Below are positions 1 through 8,397 of a stretch of DNA of 64,000 nt, piece after piece. The DNA lies in assembly GCF_000368145.1 (NCBI RefSeq), contig NZ_KB849286.1:246455-310454 (forward strand), written 5' to 3'. This DNA is from Acinetobacter guillouiae CIP 63.46 (GTDB lineage Bacteria > Pseudomonadota > Gammaproteobacteria > Pseudomonadales > Moraxellaceae). A program made the position numbers and the translations under genes. The notes below the pieces were generated by a model. The model was not told the origin of the DNA, did not search any database, and saw only the letters and a list, made by a program, of their open reading frames with translations. Within the stretch, counting starts at the first letter, position 1, and every line of letters starts with the position of its first letter.

Positions 1-593
1 GCGGTAAATGTTTGACCTGATGCCAAGCGAATATGCGCCATACCTTGGTTAAATTGCGTCAGTACCACAGAGGCATTGCAATGAATGTGTACACCAAGTT
101 TTTCGGCATATTGCAACAAACGCAGTCCCACCAAATGTGGCTCAACTGAATAATCTTCATGAAATACCATACCGCCACGTAGCGCAGTTTCTGGGTTTAA
201 ATAAGCATATTGATCAAACAGTTGCTGCTTAGACAATAGACTTACAGGAATCTGATAATCAGCTGCGGCTTGAGCAAACTCGTTTAATACTTGCCATTCA
301 AGTTCAGTATTCGCAAGATACAAGCCATTTCGCTGTTGAAATGAAATATCGGTTTGTGCCTGAATCCGTTGATAAAATTCACGGGTTGCCAAAGCATATT
401 CACGCCATTTCGCATCAGGACGGCTTAGCGTCGAAGTCCCAACCATGCCAAAGTTACGGCGAGTCGCGCCTATAGGTTGTACATATTTTTCAAAAACTTG
501 TACCTTTAAACCTTGCTCTGCCGCTTGGATCGCAGCCGATAATCCTAAAATGCCTGCACCGACAATAATTAAGTCGAATTGTGCTGTATTCAT
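1..593 (-). CDS. FAD-dependent oxidoreductase, aminophosphonate-associated (partial, 3' end cut)
   Basis: The first 197 residues are present and the frame runs off the left edge without a stop. The N-terminus is a Rossmann dinucleotide site, DLIIVGAGILGLSAA, as in DAO-family flavoenzymes (PF01266), followed by a GATRRNFGMV segment. Members of this family (TIGR03364 type) sit beside phosphonate transporters and are thought to oxidatively deaminate aminophosphonates related to 2-aminoethylphosphonate. The neighbouring ABC genes at 708-4724 point to the same role here. There is no signal peptide, so it is cytoplasmic. A terminator-like hairpin at 681-706 separates it from the permease gene, so it may have its own promoter. 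The exact substrate cannot be read from the sequence. Confidence 0.8.
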   Translation of the reverse strand, partial: MNTAQFDLIIVGAGILGLSAAIQAAEQGLKVQVFEKYVQPIGATRRNFGMVGTSTLSRPDAKWREYALATREFYQRIQAQTDISFQQRNGLYLANTELEWQVLNEFAQAAADYQIPVSLLSKQQLFDQYAYLNPETALRGGMVFHEDYSVEPHLVGLRLLQYAEKLGVHIHCNASVVLTQFNQGMAHIRLASGQTFT

Positions 594-680
594 TGTCTTT
601 TCCACCTTATCTACTTTTTTTAGCACGCGAAATCCCAAGCGCCAAAAAGAAAGCGTTCAATTCAAATGGTTTAGTTAATT

Positions 681-706
681 AAAAAAATTGACTGAAAGAT
701 CAATTT
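681..706 (-). terminator. Rho-independent terminator after the permease gene
   Basis: A 7-bp stem (685-691 with 700-706) and an 8-nt loop are followed on the minus strand by a run of T (complement of 681-687). It lies immediately after the permease stop codon, so it would end transcripts of the ABC operon before the FAD oxidoreductase gene. Confidence 0.6.
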
Positions 707-707
707 G

Positions 708-2423
708 TTATGAATGTGTTTGCTCACGCCAACGTTGTGTTGACACCATCATTTTCCGAGTGAATAACCAATGCAGCAACTTGACTGCACATGAGGTGAG
801 TAAAATCAAAATACTCATCGCCACAGCTGCCACGGTATCACCTGCATCATCCATATTCAGCACCGCCACCGATGCCAAATTGGTATCAGGTGAATAAAGG
901 AAAATCGCAGCTGAAACAGTAGTCATGGCATTGACAAATAAATACACCAACACATCACACAGCGCAGGAAAGGTTAAAGGCAAATATACTTTGCGGAACA
1001 TTGTCCAATGTGAAGATCCTAAACTTTGTGCAGTATGATCAAGTTGATTCGGGATCTGTTGAATCGCATGCGTTAAGGTCAAATGTGGCACAGTGTAATA
1101 ATGAATAATGGTTGAAATCACCAACAGCGTCATCGTACCGTAAACGAAAGATACAGGATTTTGCGGTGCATTAAAGAACAAGATATAAGCAATACCCAAC
1201 ACCAAGCCAGGCACAGCCAAAGGTAATAAAACCAAGACTTTTACATAGTTTTTTAGCAAAGGATGTGCTTTAAAACGGGTACTAAATAAGGCAATGATGA
1301 AAATTATCATCGTACCGAAAACTGTACTAAACAATGCCAATTTGATTGAGTTAAAATAACTTGCCCAACCACCACCATCAACATAGTCAAAACGATAATG
1401 ATTTAAGGTCATAGACAAATCATAGGGCCAATAGCGAATGAATGATGCGAGAATCGCAGTCACAATAATCAGTAAAATACCGCCTGAAATCACCCCACAA
1501 AATACAGTTAATGCTTTTTCAATTCGAGGATTGGCACGCAAACGATAAGGCTGAATTTGGAAATTTTGATAGCGTTCCTGATGGCGACTTTGGTATCGAT
1601 CGAAAATGAATGCCAACACCGCAGGACAGAGCAACAAAATCGAAATGACGGCACCCATGTTCATATTTTGTTGACCAATGATCTGCTTATACACATCCAA
1701 CGCCATCATATTGAATGAGCCGCCAATCACTTTAGGAATCCCGAAATCGGTAATGACATAAGTAAATGCCACCAGACAGGCACTGACTAAACCATAACGA
1801 ATCGCAGGAAAAGTCACAGCCCAATGGGTTTGTAGTGTATTTTTTCCTAAAGCATGAGAAGCCTCAATCAAATGTTGATCAATATGGCGAAATGCACCCA
1901 TCATCAACATGACCATGGCAGGAAATAGCCAAAAGCAATAACTGATCAAAATGCCTAGTGGACCATAAATTTCCACCTCTCCCATCATGCCCTTAAAAAC
2001 ACCTTGCTGACCAAACAAATACACCAAAGCCAATGAAGGTAAAAGTGAAGGTGCAAGAATCGGTAAAAATGCCACGGTTTTAAAGAAAGCTTTGCCTCGA
2101 ATATTGCAGTTGATCAATGCAAAAGCATAAACACTTGCCAAACTCACCGTAATCAACATGGCTGTAATGGCGATCCACATCGAATTAAAAATCGATGAGA
2201 TTAAGGCCGGATTGGAAAAATAAGCAGTAAAGTTATCCAACCCGACAAATTGATGCTGTTCATTTAAAAATGCGCTTTGCATCAATACGATTAAGGGTGC
2301 AATCAAACTCATGGTGAATAGAATTGCTGCGACAAACAACACCGCACTTGAACGCAATGAATAACGAAAACGATGTGCTGTTTGACTACTTAATAAAGCA
2401 TTTGCAGCAGACTGATTTAACAT
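708..2423 (-). CDS. ABC transporter permease, 2-aminoethylphosphonate type
   Basis: This 571-residue inner-membrane protein has two homologous permease halves (about 60-290 and 340-560). Each half has several hydrophobic helices and an EAA-like loop (EASHALGKNTLQTHW near 195; AQSLGSSHWTMF near 480). The fused, two-domain FbpB/ThiP-like layout is typical of the putative 2-AEP permease family (TIGR03262). It overlaps the upstream ATPase gene by 7 nt, so the two are translationally coupled. It forms the membrane channel for the binding lipoprotein at 3681-4724. A polyamine, iron or thiamine substrate is the main alternative. The flanking FAD oxidoreductase and the UTRA regulator favour an aminophosphonate. 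Confidence 0.85.
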   Translation of the reverse strand: MLNQSAANALLSSQTAHRFRYSLRSSAVLFVAAILFTMSLIAPLIVLMQSAFLNEQHQFVGLDNFTAYFSNPALISSIFNSMWIAITAMLITVSLASVYAFALINCNIRGKAFFKTVAFLPILAPSLLPSLALVYLFGQQGVFKGMMGEVEIYGPLGILISYCFWLFPAMVMLMMGAFRHIDQHLIEASHALGKNTLQTHWAVTFPAIRYGLVSACLVAFTYVITDFGIPKVIGGSFNMMALDVYKQIIGQQNMNMGAVISILLLCPAVLAFIFDRYQSRHQERYQNFQIQPYRLRANPRIEKALTVFCGVISGGILLIIVTAILASFIRYWPYDLSMTLNHYRFDYVDGGGWASYFNSIKLALFSTVFGTMIIFIIALFSTRFKAHPLLKNYVKVLVLLPLAVPGLVLGIAYILFFNAPQNPVSFVYGTMTLLVISTIIHYYTVPHLTLTHAIQQIPNQLDHTAQSLGSSHWTMFRKVYLPLTFPALCDVLVYLFVNAMTTVSAAIFLYSPDTNLASVAVLNMDDAGDTVAAVAMSILILLTSCAVKLLHWLFTRKMMVSTQRWREQTHS

Positions 2424-3610
2424 CTCGCATGCCCTCGTGAATCAAACACATGTAAGTCACGAATCGGCACTTGCAGATACATTCCATCTTGCACCACCGC
2501 CATATGTTGATGATCCACATCAACTTGCAACATATTGTCATCTGCCTGATCTTGGTTTTGCACCACGCAGAATAAACGACGTTTTGCGCCTAAAAACTCA
2601 GTATTGACAATATGTACAGCTAAATTTAAATATTCAGTAGAGAGTTCATTTTCAGCAACTAATTTGATATTTTCAGGTCGAAAAGCGATTTCATAATGTT
2701 CATCTTGGGTAAAGCTTAAGTGTGGAAATTCAATAAAAGATTGCTCATTCATTTTTAAACGATGCGTATCGACCGCTACTGTCTGTATAAAATTCATCGA
2801 ACCAATAAACTGTGCTACAAAACGAGTTTGCGGTTTGTAATAAATATTATGTGGCGTATCGAGTTGTTCAATCACACCTTTATTCATCACTGCCACACGG
2901 TCAGAAATACTTAACGCCTCTTCCTGATCATGCGTAACCATGATCGCAGGCAAATTTAATTGGCATTGAATGGTACGAATTTTTTGGCGGAGGTTTAAAC
3001 GTACCAACGCATCCAAAGCTGACAACGGTTCATCCAACAACAAAACATCAGGATTGGGCGCAATCGCACGGGCTAAAGCCACACGCTGTTGCTGACCGCC
3101 TGACAATTGATTGGGATATTTTTCTGAGATATTGGGCAATTCAATTAAGTTTAATAATTCATTGATACGAAATTGAATCTCTTGCGCTGACCAGTGTTTT
3201 TTATGCAAACCAAATGCAATATTTTCCGCCACAGTTAAGTTTGGAAAGAGTGCATAGTTTTGGAAAACAATGCCACATTTACGTTTTGCAGTATTAAAAT
3301 GGGTAATATCAATTTGTTGTTTAATCACTTTGCCATAATCAGGCTGTTCAAGCCCAGCAATGATGCGTAGCAATGTTGTTTTACCACAACCTGATGGACC
3401 TAAAAAGCTAACAAATTCACCTGCTTTCAGGTCAAGGTTAATGTGTTCCAAGACACGGCTTGAACCAAAAGATTTTTGAATATCCATCACTTCAAGCACT
3501 GTTTTTGATTCTGCCATTTTAAACGTTCTTAAAGTTGAGAGCAGATGCCCTGCCGAATTTGGCATGGCTTGCCCTGTCCTACTTTTTTGTAAATGCGATG
3601 GAATTTGCAT
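2417..3610 (-). CDS. ABC transporter ATP-binding protein, 2-aminoethylphosphonate type
   Basis: This 397-residue ATPase energises the transporter. Visible motifs are Walker A GPSGCGKTT, the Q-loop, signature LSGGQQQRVALARA, Walker B DVLLLDEPLSALD and the switch His in MVTHDQEEA. A C-terminal TOBE-like regulatory region follows from about residue 270. The start at 3610 is chosen because an AGGTG lies 5 nt upstream. A second ATG at 3517 (MAESKTVLEV) would begin at the usual family N-terminus, and the 31-residue lead is not conserved-looking, so the true start could be either. The gene sits between the binding protein and permease genes of the same operon. Confidence 0.87.
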   Translation of the reverse strand: MQIPSHLQKSRTGQAMPNSAGHLLSTLRTFKMAESKTVLEVMDIQKSFGSSRVLEHINLDLKAGEFVSFLGPSGCGKTTLLRIIAGLEQPDYGKVIKQQIDITHFNTAKRKCGIVFQNYALFPNLTVAENIAFGLHKKHWSAQEIQFRINELLNLIELPNISEKYPNQLSGGQQQRVALARAIAPNPDVLLLDEPLSALDALVRLNLRQKIRTIQCQLNLPAIMVTHDQEEALSISDRVAVMNKGVIEQLDTPHNIYYKPQTRFVAQFIGSMNFIQTVAVDTHRLKMNEQSFIEFPHLSFTQDEHYEIAFRPENIKLVAENELSTEYLNLAVHIVNTEFLGAKRRLFCVVQNQDQADDNMLQVDVDHQHMAVVQDGMYLQVPIRDLHVFDSRGHARC

Positions 3611-3680
3611 ACTGCACCTAGTTTTTTATCGTTAATTTTGAATAACTGATTCTGAATAGCTTGTTGTGTACATGATTCAA

Positions 3681-4724
3681 TTACTTTTCAAATTTTGCTG
3701 ACCATTGTTTTAGAATTGATTCACGCTGTTCAGCTGCCCAATAAAAATCATTCTTCACCAATTGCTGCGCAAGATTTTTTGGGAAGTCTTGATTTTTGCT
3801 GTGAACATTTTGATGTGCCACCATTGAAAAGTTTTGTGCATAAGCTTCATTGGCAGCTTGGCTAACACTCCAATCAATAAACTTCTCTGCACTGCTGAGT
3901 TTTTTCGTACCTTTGACAATGGCTGAGGCTTCCATTTCCCAACCTAGCCCCTCTTTCGGATAGACAATTTCTAAAGGTGCACCACGTGATTTCAGCTTAA
4001 AGCCCGGATAACCAAACGAAATTCCGATGACCGTTTCACCTTGAGCCGCCATCTTGCAAGGCTTCGAGCCTGAATGCACATATTGAGAAATGTTTTTATC
4101 GAGTGCCTGCATATATTGCCAAGCTTGCTTTTCACCAAAAATTTGCATCCATGCAGTCACATCCAAATAGCCTGTGCCACTCGATGCCGGATTTGGCATC
4201 ACGATTAACCCTTTATAAATTGGTTTAGTCAGGTCTTGCCATGTTTGCGGAATCGGTAGTTTTTTCTTTTCCAATTCAACAGTATTGACACAAACAGCTG
4301 ACTCCCAAGCAGTCATGCCTGTCCATGTTGGAATGTCGTTTTGGCTATAAAAATCAGTTTTAAGTTGTTCGATATGCTTCGGACGATACGGTTGCAATAA
4401 GTCTTTTTTTTCCATGACCAATAAACTGGTCAAAGCAAGTCCCATCACCACATCTGCTTGTGGATTCTTTTGTTCTGCTAATAATTTTGCGGTGATCACA
4501 CCTGTCGAATCACGCACCCATTTTACTTTTAATTCAGGATGTGCTTTGCGTAATTCCCATTGATAACGCTTTAATTGATCCGCTTCAACCGCGGTATAGA
4601 CTGTGATTTGCTCAACATCATTCGAGGTTGAAGACGTGGTGCATGCTGTGCTGACACAAGCAAAGAGAATACTTGTGCCCATGGCGAGGAGCTTTTTTTG
4701 CTGCTGTTTCAGATACGGGCTCAT
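3681..4724 (-). CDS. ABC transporter substrate-binding lipoprotein, 2-aminoethylphosphonate type
   Basis: This 347-residue protein has a long basic n-region, a hydrophobic stretch and a lipobox ending in Cys (CVSTACTTS, Cys about 28). It is therefore a lipid-anchored periplasmic binding protein. The mature part is a type-2 (iron/spermidine-like) solute-binding fold with ITVYTAVEADQLKRY at its start, a signature of the putative 2-AEP binding family (TIGR03261). It is the first gene of the transporter operon and follows a 107-nt gap that carries a perfect 30-bp palindrome, the likely operator. It captures the aminophosphonate and delivers it to the permease at 708-2423. Confidence 0.83.
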   Translation of the reverse strand: MSPYLKQQQKKLLAMGTSILFACVSTACTTSSTSNDVEQITVYTAVEADQLKRYQWELRKAHPELKVKWVRDSTGVITAKLLAEQKNPQADVVMGLALTSLLVMEKKDLLQPYRPKHIEQLKTDFYSQNDIPTWTGMTAWESAVCVNTVELEKKKLPIPQTWQDLTKPIYKGLIVMPNPASSGTGYLDVTAWMQIFGEKQAWQYMQALDKNISQYVHSGSKPCKMAAQGETVIGISFGYPGFKLKSRGAPLEIVYPKEGLGWEMEASAIVKGTKKLSSAEKFIDWSVSQAANEAYAQNFSMVAHQNVHSKNQDFPKNLAQQLVKNDFYWAAEQRESILKQWSAKFEK

Positions 4725-4788
4725 TATGACATTCCTAACGAATGCTGCTTCTTGATAGCCTGTATTTCAACAAAAGTTTATGACAATT

Positions 4789-4818
4789 TAATTAATCTGG
4801 TTTAAACCAGATTAATTA
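4789..4818. promoter_or_regulatory. Perfect 30-bp palindrome, probable GntR/UTRA operator
   Basis: A 15+15 bp perfect inverted repeat with centre CTGGTTTAAACCAG lies 65 bp upstream of the binding-protein start codon and 13 bp after the regulator stop codon. The TGGT...ACCA core resembles the half-sites bound by HutC/UTRA GntR regulators such as DasR and NagR. No T-run follows it on the minus strand, so an operator is more likely than a terminator. Confidence 0.7.
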
Positions 4819-4831
4819 TTTTAATTCTTTA

Positions 4832-5566
4832 TCATGACGCTTCAAAATGTAAATCGAGTACATCATGTAACCAATATTCTTGGTCAACATCGGTAATCAC
4901 TCCATTTTGATCGCAGTTGGTACGGCAAATATATAACCCCATACTACCAACATTGACATGCAAAGCTTTGGCTTGTTGTTCTGACAATACCGTTGGATAA
5001 AGATTAATATGCGCTCGGGTCAATTGCCGTTGATAATGCTCTGCCATCAGAGTCGTAATAGAACCTTCTAATTGTTGTTCTAAGAATTGAGGAAATAAAC
5101 TTGCATTGATACGTAAATGTTCAACTACCGCAGGACGACCATTGATACTACGACGTCGCCACATCGAATAAATATCATCACCCACCGAAATTTTTAAATG
5201 TGCTGCATCCCAAGAGGTCGCTTGCACCAATTCCGCAGAAATCAATTCCGTACTTGGTACACCCCCTTGCTCAGTCACATATTGGTTAAAACTTTTGGTC
5301 GATTGCGGACGGTAAATAATTCGTGGTGCACGAACAAACCAACCACGGCGATCTAAACGATAAATAAGACCGTCCATTTCCAAAGCCAATAATGCTTCTC
5401 GAACTGCGACACGTGTGGTAGCAAATTGTTCCATCAACACACGCTCTGAAGCCAGTTTGGTATTGGCACTCCATTGCCCAGACTCAATCTCATGGGCAAT
5501 AGCATCTCGAATGGCAATATATTTGGGAATACGTGGAGAAGTCGTTTCTTGAACAGGCATACACAT
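4832..5566 (-). CDS. GntR-family transcriptional regulator with UTRA domain
   Basis: This 244-residue regulator has an N-terminal winged helix (about 12-78; LASERVLMEQFATTRVAVREAL is the recognition region) and a C-terminal UTRA effector-binding domain (about 95-240). It is of the HutC subfamily and similar in layout to the PhnR-like regulators of 2-AEP operons. It is transcribed just upstream of and in the same direction as the ABC operon, with the 30-bp palindrome between them. It therefore probably represses the transporter until an aminophosphonate or its breakdown product binds. Two ATGs (5566 and 5560) are possible starts and neither has a strong ribosome site. Confidence 0.85.
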   Translation of the reverse strand: MCMPVQETTSPRIPKYIAIRDAIAHEIESGQWSANTKLASERVLMEQFATTRVAVREALLALEMDGLIYRLDRRGWFVRAPRIIYRPQSTKSFNQYVTEQGGVPSTELISAELVQATSWDAAHLKISVGDDIYSMWRRRSINGRPAVVEHLRINASLFPQFLEQQLEGSITTLMAEHYQRQLTRAHINLYPTVLSEQQAKALHVNVGSMGLYICRTNCDQNGVITDVDQEYWLHDVLDLHFEAS

Positions 5567-5663
5567 TTATTTTGTGAAAATTTCTTCTAATATACTCAAA
5601 TATCATGTCTAAGCGATGACATTTTTAAAATAAGCATAGTTCATACGCAAATTTTAAGTTTTA

Positions 5664-5690
5664 AAAAGCTCATCTTTTGATGAGCTTTTG
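5664..5690 (-). terminator. Rho-independent terminator
   Basis: An 11-bp stem (AAAAGCTCATC, TTTT loop, GATGAGCTTTT) lies 55 nt past the stop of the His/Met-rich gene. A-rich and T-rich flanks make it usable in both directions. A smaller hairpin (TGAGTC/GACTCA, 5711-5727) lies between. Confidence 0.65.
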
Positions 5691-5744
5691 GAGATCACAA
5701 TGAAATGTGTTGAGTCTAAAAGACTCATGATTTTTCTCAAAGAA

Positions 5745-6074
5745 TTACTTATTTGTTTTGTTTGGCATCTCCATATTTGAATGATCCATATCCTTCATCG
5801 AAGAAGGCATATTGGTCATTTTTGAATGATCCATTTGTGACATTTCTGAAGCGTTTCCATGCTGATGTTGCGTTGAGTTATTTGTTTGAGTTTTAGGATC
5901 ATTGTTTGGTTTACAATTTTTTTCACATTTCTTTTGTTTTTTGTCTTTTGGCTGTTCATCGACTGTTCTAGTCAATACTTTATCTTCATCCTCATGTGCC
6001 CATGTTTGAACTGTGGTCATTAAAGCACCCATACAGATTAAAGCTGTTACACTTCGACTAAGTACATTTTTCAT
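5745..6074 (-). CDS. Small His/Met-rich periplasmic protein, possible copper binder
   Basis: This 109-residue protein has a clear Sec signal peptide (SVTALICMGALMTTVQTWA, cleavage about residue 26). The mature chain is short, charged and unstructured-looking. It carries a Lys/Cys patch (KKCEKNCK) and repeated Met/His motifs, MDHSKM and MDHSNM, plus HQHG. Met-x2-Met and Asp-His-Ser-x-Met repeats are typical of periplasmic copper-handling proteins such as CopB/PcoB N-termini, but no copper genes adjoin it. It is a single gene with its own terminator at 5664-5690. The function is inferred from composition only. Confidence 0.7.
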   Translation of the reverse strand: MKNVLSRSVTALICMGALMTTVQTWAHEDEDKVLTRTVDEQPKDKKQKKCEKNCKPNNDPKTQTNNSTQHQHGNASEMSQMDHSKMTNMPSSMKDMDHSNMEMPNKTNK

Positions 6075-6378
6075 GAGTTTCTCTCAGATTAAGTTTGTTG
6101 ACTTTTACAATAAAATAATTTGCCAAACTTTAAAGTGACATGAAAATGATATTTTAGTCAGCCAGAATTATATTGGGTGGTATATCTATCAACATAACTG
6201 TAAAGGATTCATGGGTATCATCAGAAAAAGTAGGTAACTCTTTTATAAGCATGTTTGCAATAACCTCATTCATTACCTGCAAAATAGCTAAAAATAGCTT
6301 TTGTGAAGATGCTTATCCAACATACGATATGACAGGTAAATCTATAGTGGTCAACATACTATGACCTTTATAACATTG

Positions 6379-6588
6379 CTAAACTTTACCTCCAATTACA
6401 GCTTCTTTTCCATTCAGTTCAGTTTTTTTGGCATCAGCTGTACTAGCTACTTGTCGATAGAATTGAATAATAAAATGTTCATCTTGTTCTTTAATACAGA
6501 AACTGCTGTTATTAAGCATTGCATCGAAATAAGTAGCGGCTTCTTGTTGAGACACTTTACGTTGACCGAGCTGTTTTATTTGATACAT
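6379..6588 (-). CDS. Hypothetical 69-residue protein
   Basis: A short ORF with protein-like composition (MYQIKQLGQRKVSQQEAATY at the start, then a charged mixed alpha/beta sequence). No family is recognised. Its ATG overlaps the end of another open frame in the shape ATGTATCAAATAA, so the two may be translationally coupled or may be one gene broken by a frameshift. It lies downstream of the metalloprotease gene on the same strand. The ribosome site is weak. It could be a remnant. Confidence 0.4.
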   Translation of the reverse strand: MYQIKQLGQRKVSQQEAATYFDAMLNNSSFCIKEQDEHFIIQFYRQVASTADAKKTELNGKEAVIGGKV

Positions 6589-6701
6589 GTTTCATCACAT
6601 ACCCGTACAGAAATACCCAACTGATGTTTGATTCCCTCCACATCATATAAAAGTGCAAACTGTGCAGATCTGGTAAGCTCTTTAATCCGTCCTGCTCTAC
6701 G
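6576..6701 (-). other. Open fragment upstream of the 69-residue ORF, possible gene remnant
   Basis: Read on the minus strand this stretch gives a protein-like 41-codon frame (GRIKELTRSAQFALLYDVEG, then IKHQLGISVRVCDETCIK and stop) with no ATG. Its stop overlaps the start of the ORF at 6379-6588. It may be the 5' part of a decayed gene or a short gene with a GTG start. No family is recognised. Confidence 0.3.
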
Positions 6702-6745
6702 TTAACCACAAGGATATATCTCAAAGATTCGAACGTAAAATTTCA

Positions 6746-8392
6746 TTAATGATTATGATCACCAAGTATTTTTTCCTTGCTATTTATTGTATACATTTCA
6801 TCAACTTGATCTTTTCTAAACACAAGTTGTCTTTTATTAAATTTTGAAGTTTCACCATCATCAGTATAGCTGTAGTCCATAATATTATCTGTATAGCCTT
6901 GCTGGTATCTGAATTTGTTCCCATGAACATTAAATGTATGTAACAAGCCAAATGTATGGCAAAGTTCATGAGAAAATGTTTTTAGGAATCCTTCTTTGGT
7001 CGCCATTGCATCCTTAAATACAGCAACTGTATTCGCCCATTTAAGCTCATTAAATGCTTCTTTAGAGTTCATATCTATCTTTTTAACTCTCGGAGTCAAA
7101 AATTTTGATTTAGGTTTATAACTAGCACTACCTAAAACATTCATCCACACTGGTTGGCTAATTTCTTTCTTTGAAATTGGATCATATACATTTTCAGTTT
7201 TTGGAGTTTCACTTACACAAATCGGTGCAAAGAAAATATAATTCTTTTGCTCAACTTCTGAATATATTGATAGTAACTTGTCTTCTACTTTTCTCTTCCT
7301 ATCATATAGATCAATTAACTCGCGTTGAAATTCTTGAGACAAATCTTCTTCCACGTTAATCGTTTTATTTCTTATGCTATTTTGACTTTCTTGCTCTAGA
7401 GTATTTGAACAAACCTCAAGAAATTTTTTACCATAGGCTTCTGATATTTCTTTGGTCCACCATTTTTTTACAAAAGCACCTACCTCAGCATCTGTTTTCG
7501 ACAATCTATCTAGATCAAAAATATCAGTCTTAAGGACTTGAACAACCATAAGGCACTGATTAAAAATATTATACTTTAAAGCTTTTTCGTAATTTTCAGG
7601 TCTTTTAAGTATTTCCCCATTTACTTTTACATCAACAATCACTAATCCTTTTGTGATTACTTGATCATTTCTGGAAAGATAAATTATGCCAACTTCCTTT
7701 TTGTTTTCGCCACATTTTGCTATAACAGTAATACTTTCATTTTGCTTTAAAACATCTCCTAAACAATGAACTGTTATTGCCTTTTTCTTTTTATAAGCAT
7801 ATCTAGTTTTGGTACCTAAATTCACCTTAACACGCTCTGAGTCAATAAATCGACTTAAAGGTTCTTCAATATAATCTGTCTGTTGATTATTATTAAATGT
7901 TGAAATTTTTATTGAGGTATTAGATGCTTCAAAGATCAGAACTGTACCATTGACTGTAAGTTTATCTTGGTAATATGCATCAATTACATCTTGATGTATT
8001 TCTAAATCAAGAACTGCACCTTGAGCATTTATTTCTTCACTACCCAAAACACCTTTACAACCAGAAGCAAAAATTGATAACCAAGAGGGAAAATAGTTAG
8101 GATAACTAATTTCTTTATTTACACTTCGAACATAGTTATCTTTCAATAATGAAAATGTAAAATCATGACTATATGCATAAATAACAGGGTCTTTTATTTC
8201 TTTTATTGTCAAAATAGGGTATATATATTCATCTCGAACCCAATCAAAACCAAATTCACCATTATATTCATCTACTGGTCTTCCAATTTCATAAGGCCGT
8301 CTAAAATGTACTGAAAAATCTCTTAAACAACTTTTAGACAATGCATCTTTCTTAGGGCTAGACATTATTTTATTCACAAGATTAGACCTCAC
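6746..8392 (-). CDS. Zinc metalloprotease of metzincin type, no signal peptide
   Basis: A 548-residue protein with the full metzincin signature HELCHTFGLLH (zinc ligands H475, H479, H485; catalytic E476) and a Met-turn in DNIMDYS (M505). The first 60 residues carry GEFGFDWVRDEYIYP, and the middle (about 330-400) is charged and helical. It has no signal peptide. A cytoplasm-made toxin-like protease of this size suggests a type VI or similar secreted effector, but no VgrG, PAAR or Hcp gene is in view. The start is uncertain: GTG at 8392, GTG five codons on (GAGG 9 nt upstream), or ATG at 8365. The region is markedly AT-rich. It follows, with a 5-nt gap, the broken membrane-protein gene at 8398-8932. 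Confidence 0.75.
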   Translation of the reverse strand: MRSNLVNKIMSSPKKDALSKSCLRDFSVHFRRPYEIGRPVDEYNGEFGFDWVRDEYIYPILTIKEIKDPVIYAYSHDFTFSLLKDNYVRSVNKEISYPNYFPSWLSIFASGCKGVLGSEEINAQGAVLDLEIHQDVIDAYYQDKLTVNGTVLIFEASNTSIKISTFNNNQQTDYIEEPLSRFIDSERVKVNLGTKTRYAYKKKKAITVHCLGDVLKQNESITVIAKCGENKKEVGIIYLSRNDQVITKGLVIVDVKVNGEILKRPENYEKALKYNIFNQCLMVVQVLKTDIFDLDRLSKTDAEVGAFVKKWWTKEISEAYGKKFLEVCSNTLEQESQNSIRNKTINVEEDLSQEFQRELIDLYDRKRKVEDKLLSIYSEVEQKNYIFFAPICVSETPKTENVYDPISKKEISQPVWMNVLGSASYKPKSKFLTPRVKKIDMNSKEAFNELKWANTVAVFKDAMATKEGFLKTFSHELCHTFGLLHTFNVHGNKFRYQQGYTDNIMDYSYTDDGETSKFNKRQLVFRKDQVDEMYTINSKEKILGDHNH

Positions 8393-8397
8393 ACCTT

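Noticed and set aside
4789-4818. The palindrome as terminator of the GntR gene
   Set aside because: No T-run follows on the minus strand and the core matches UTRA-regulator half-sites.
6173-6624. Two plus-strand frames of 63 and 87 codons
   Set aside because: No ribosome sites and low-complexity composition. The second is the antisense of the more protein-like 6379-6588 frame.
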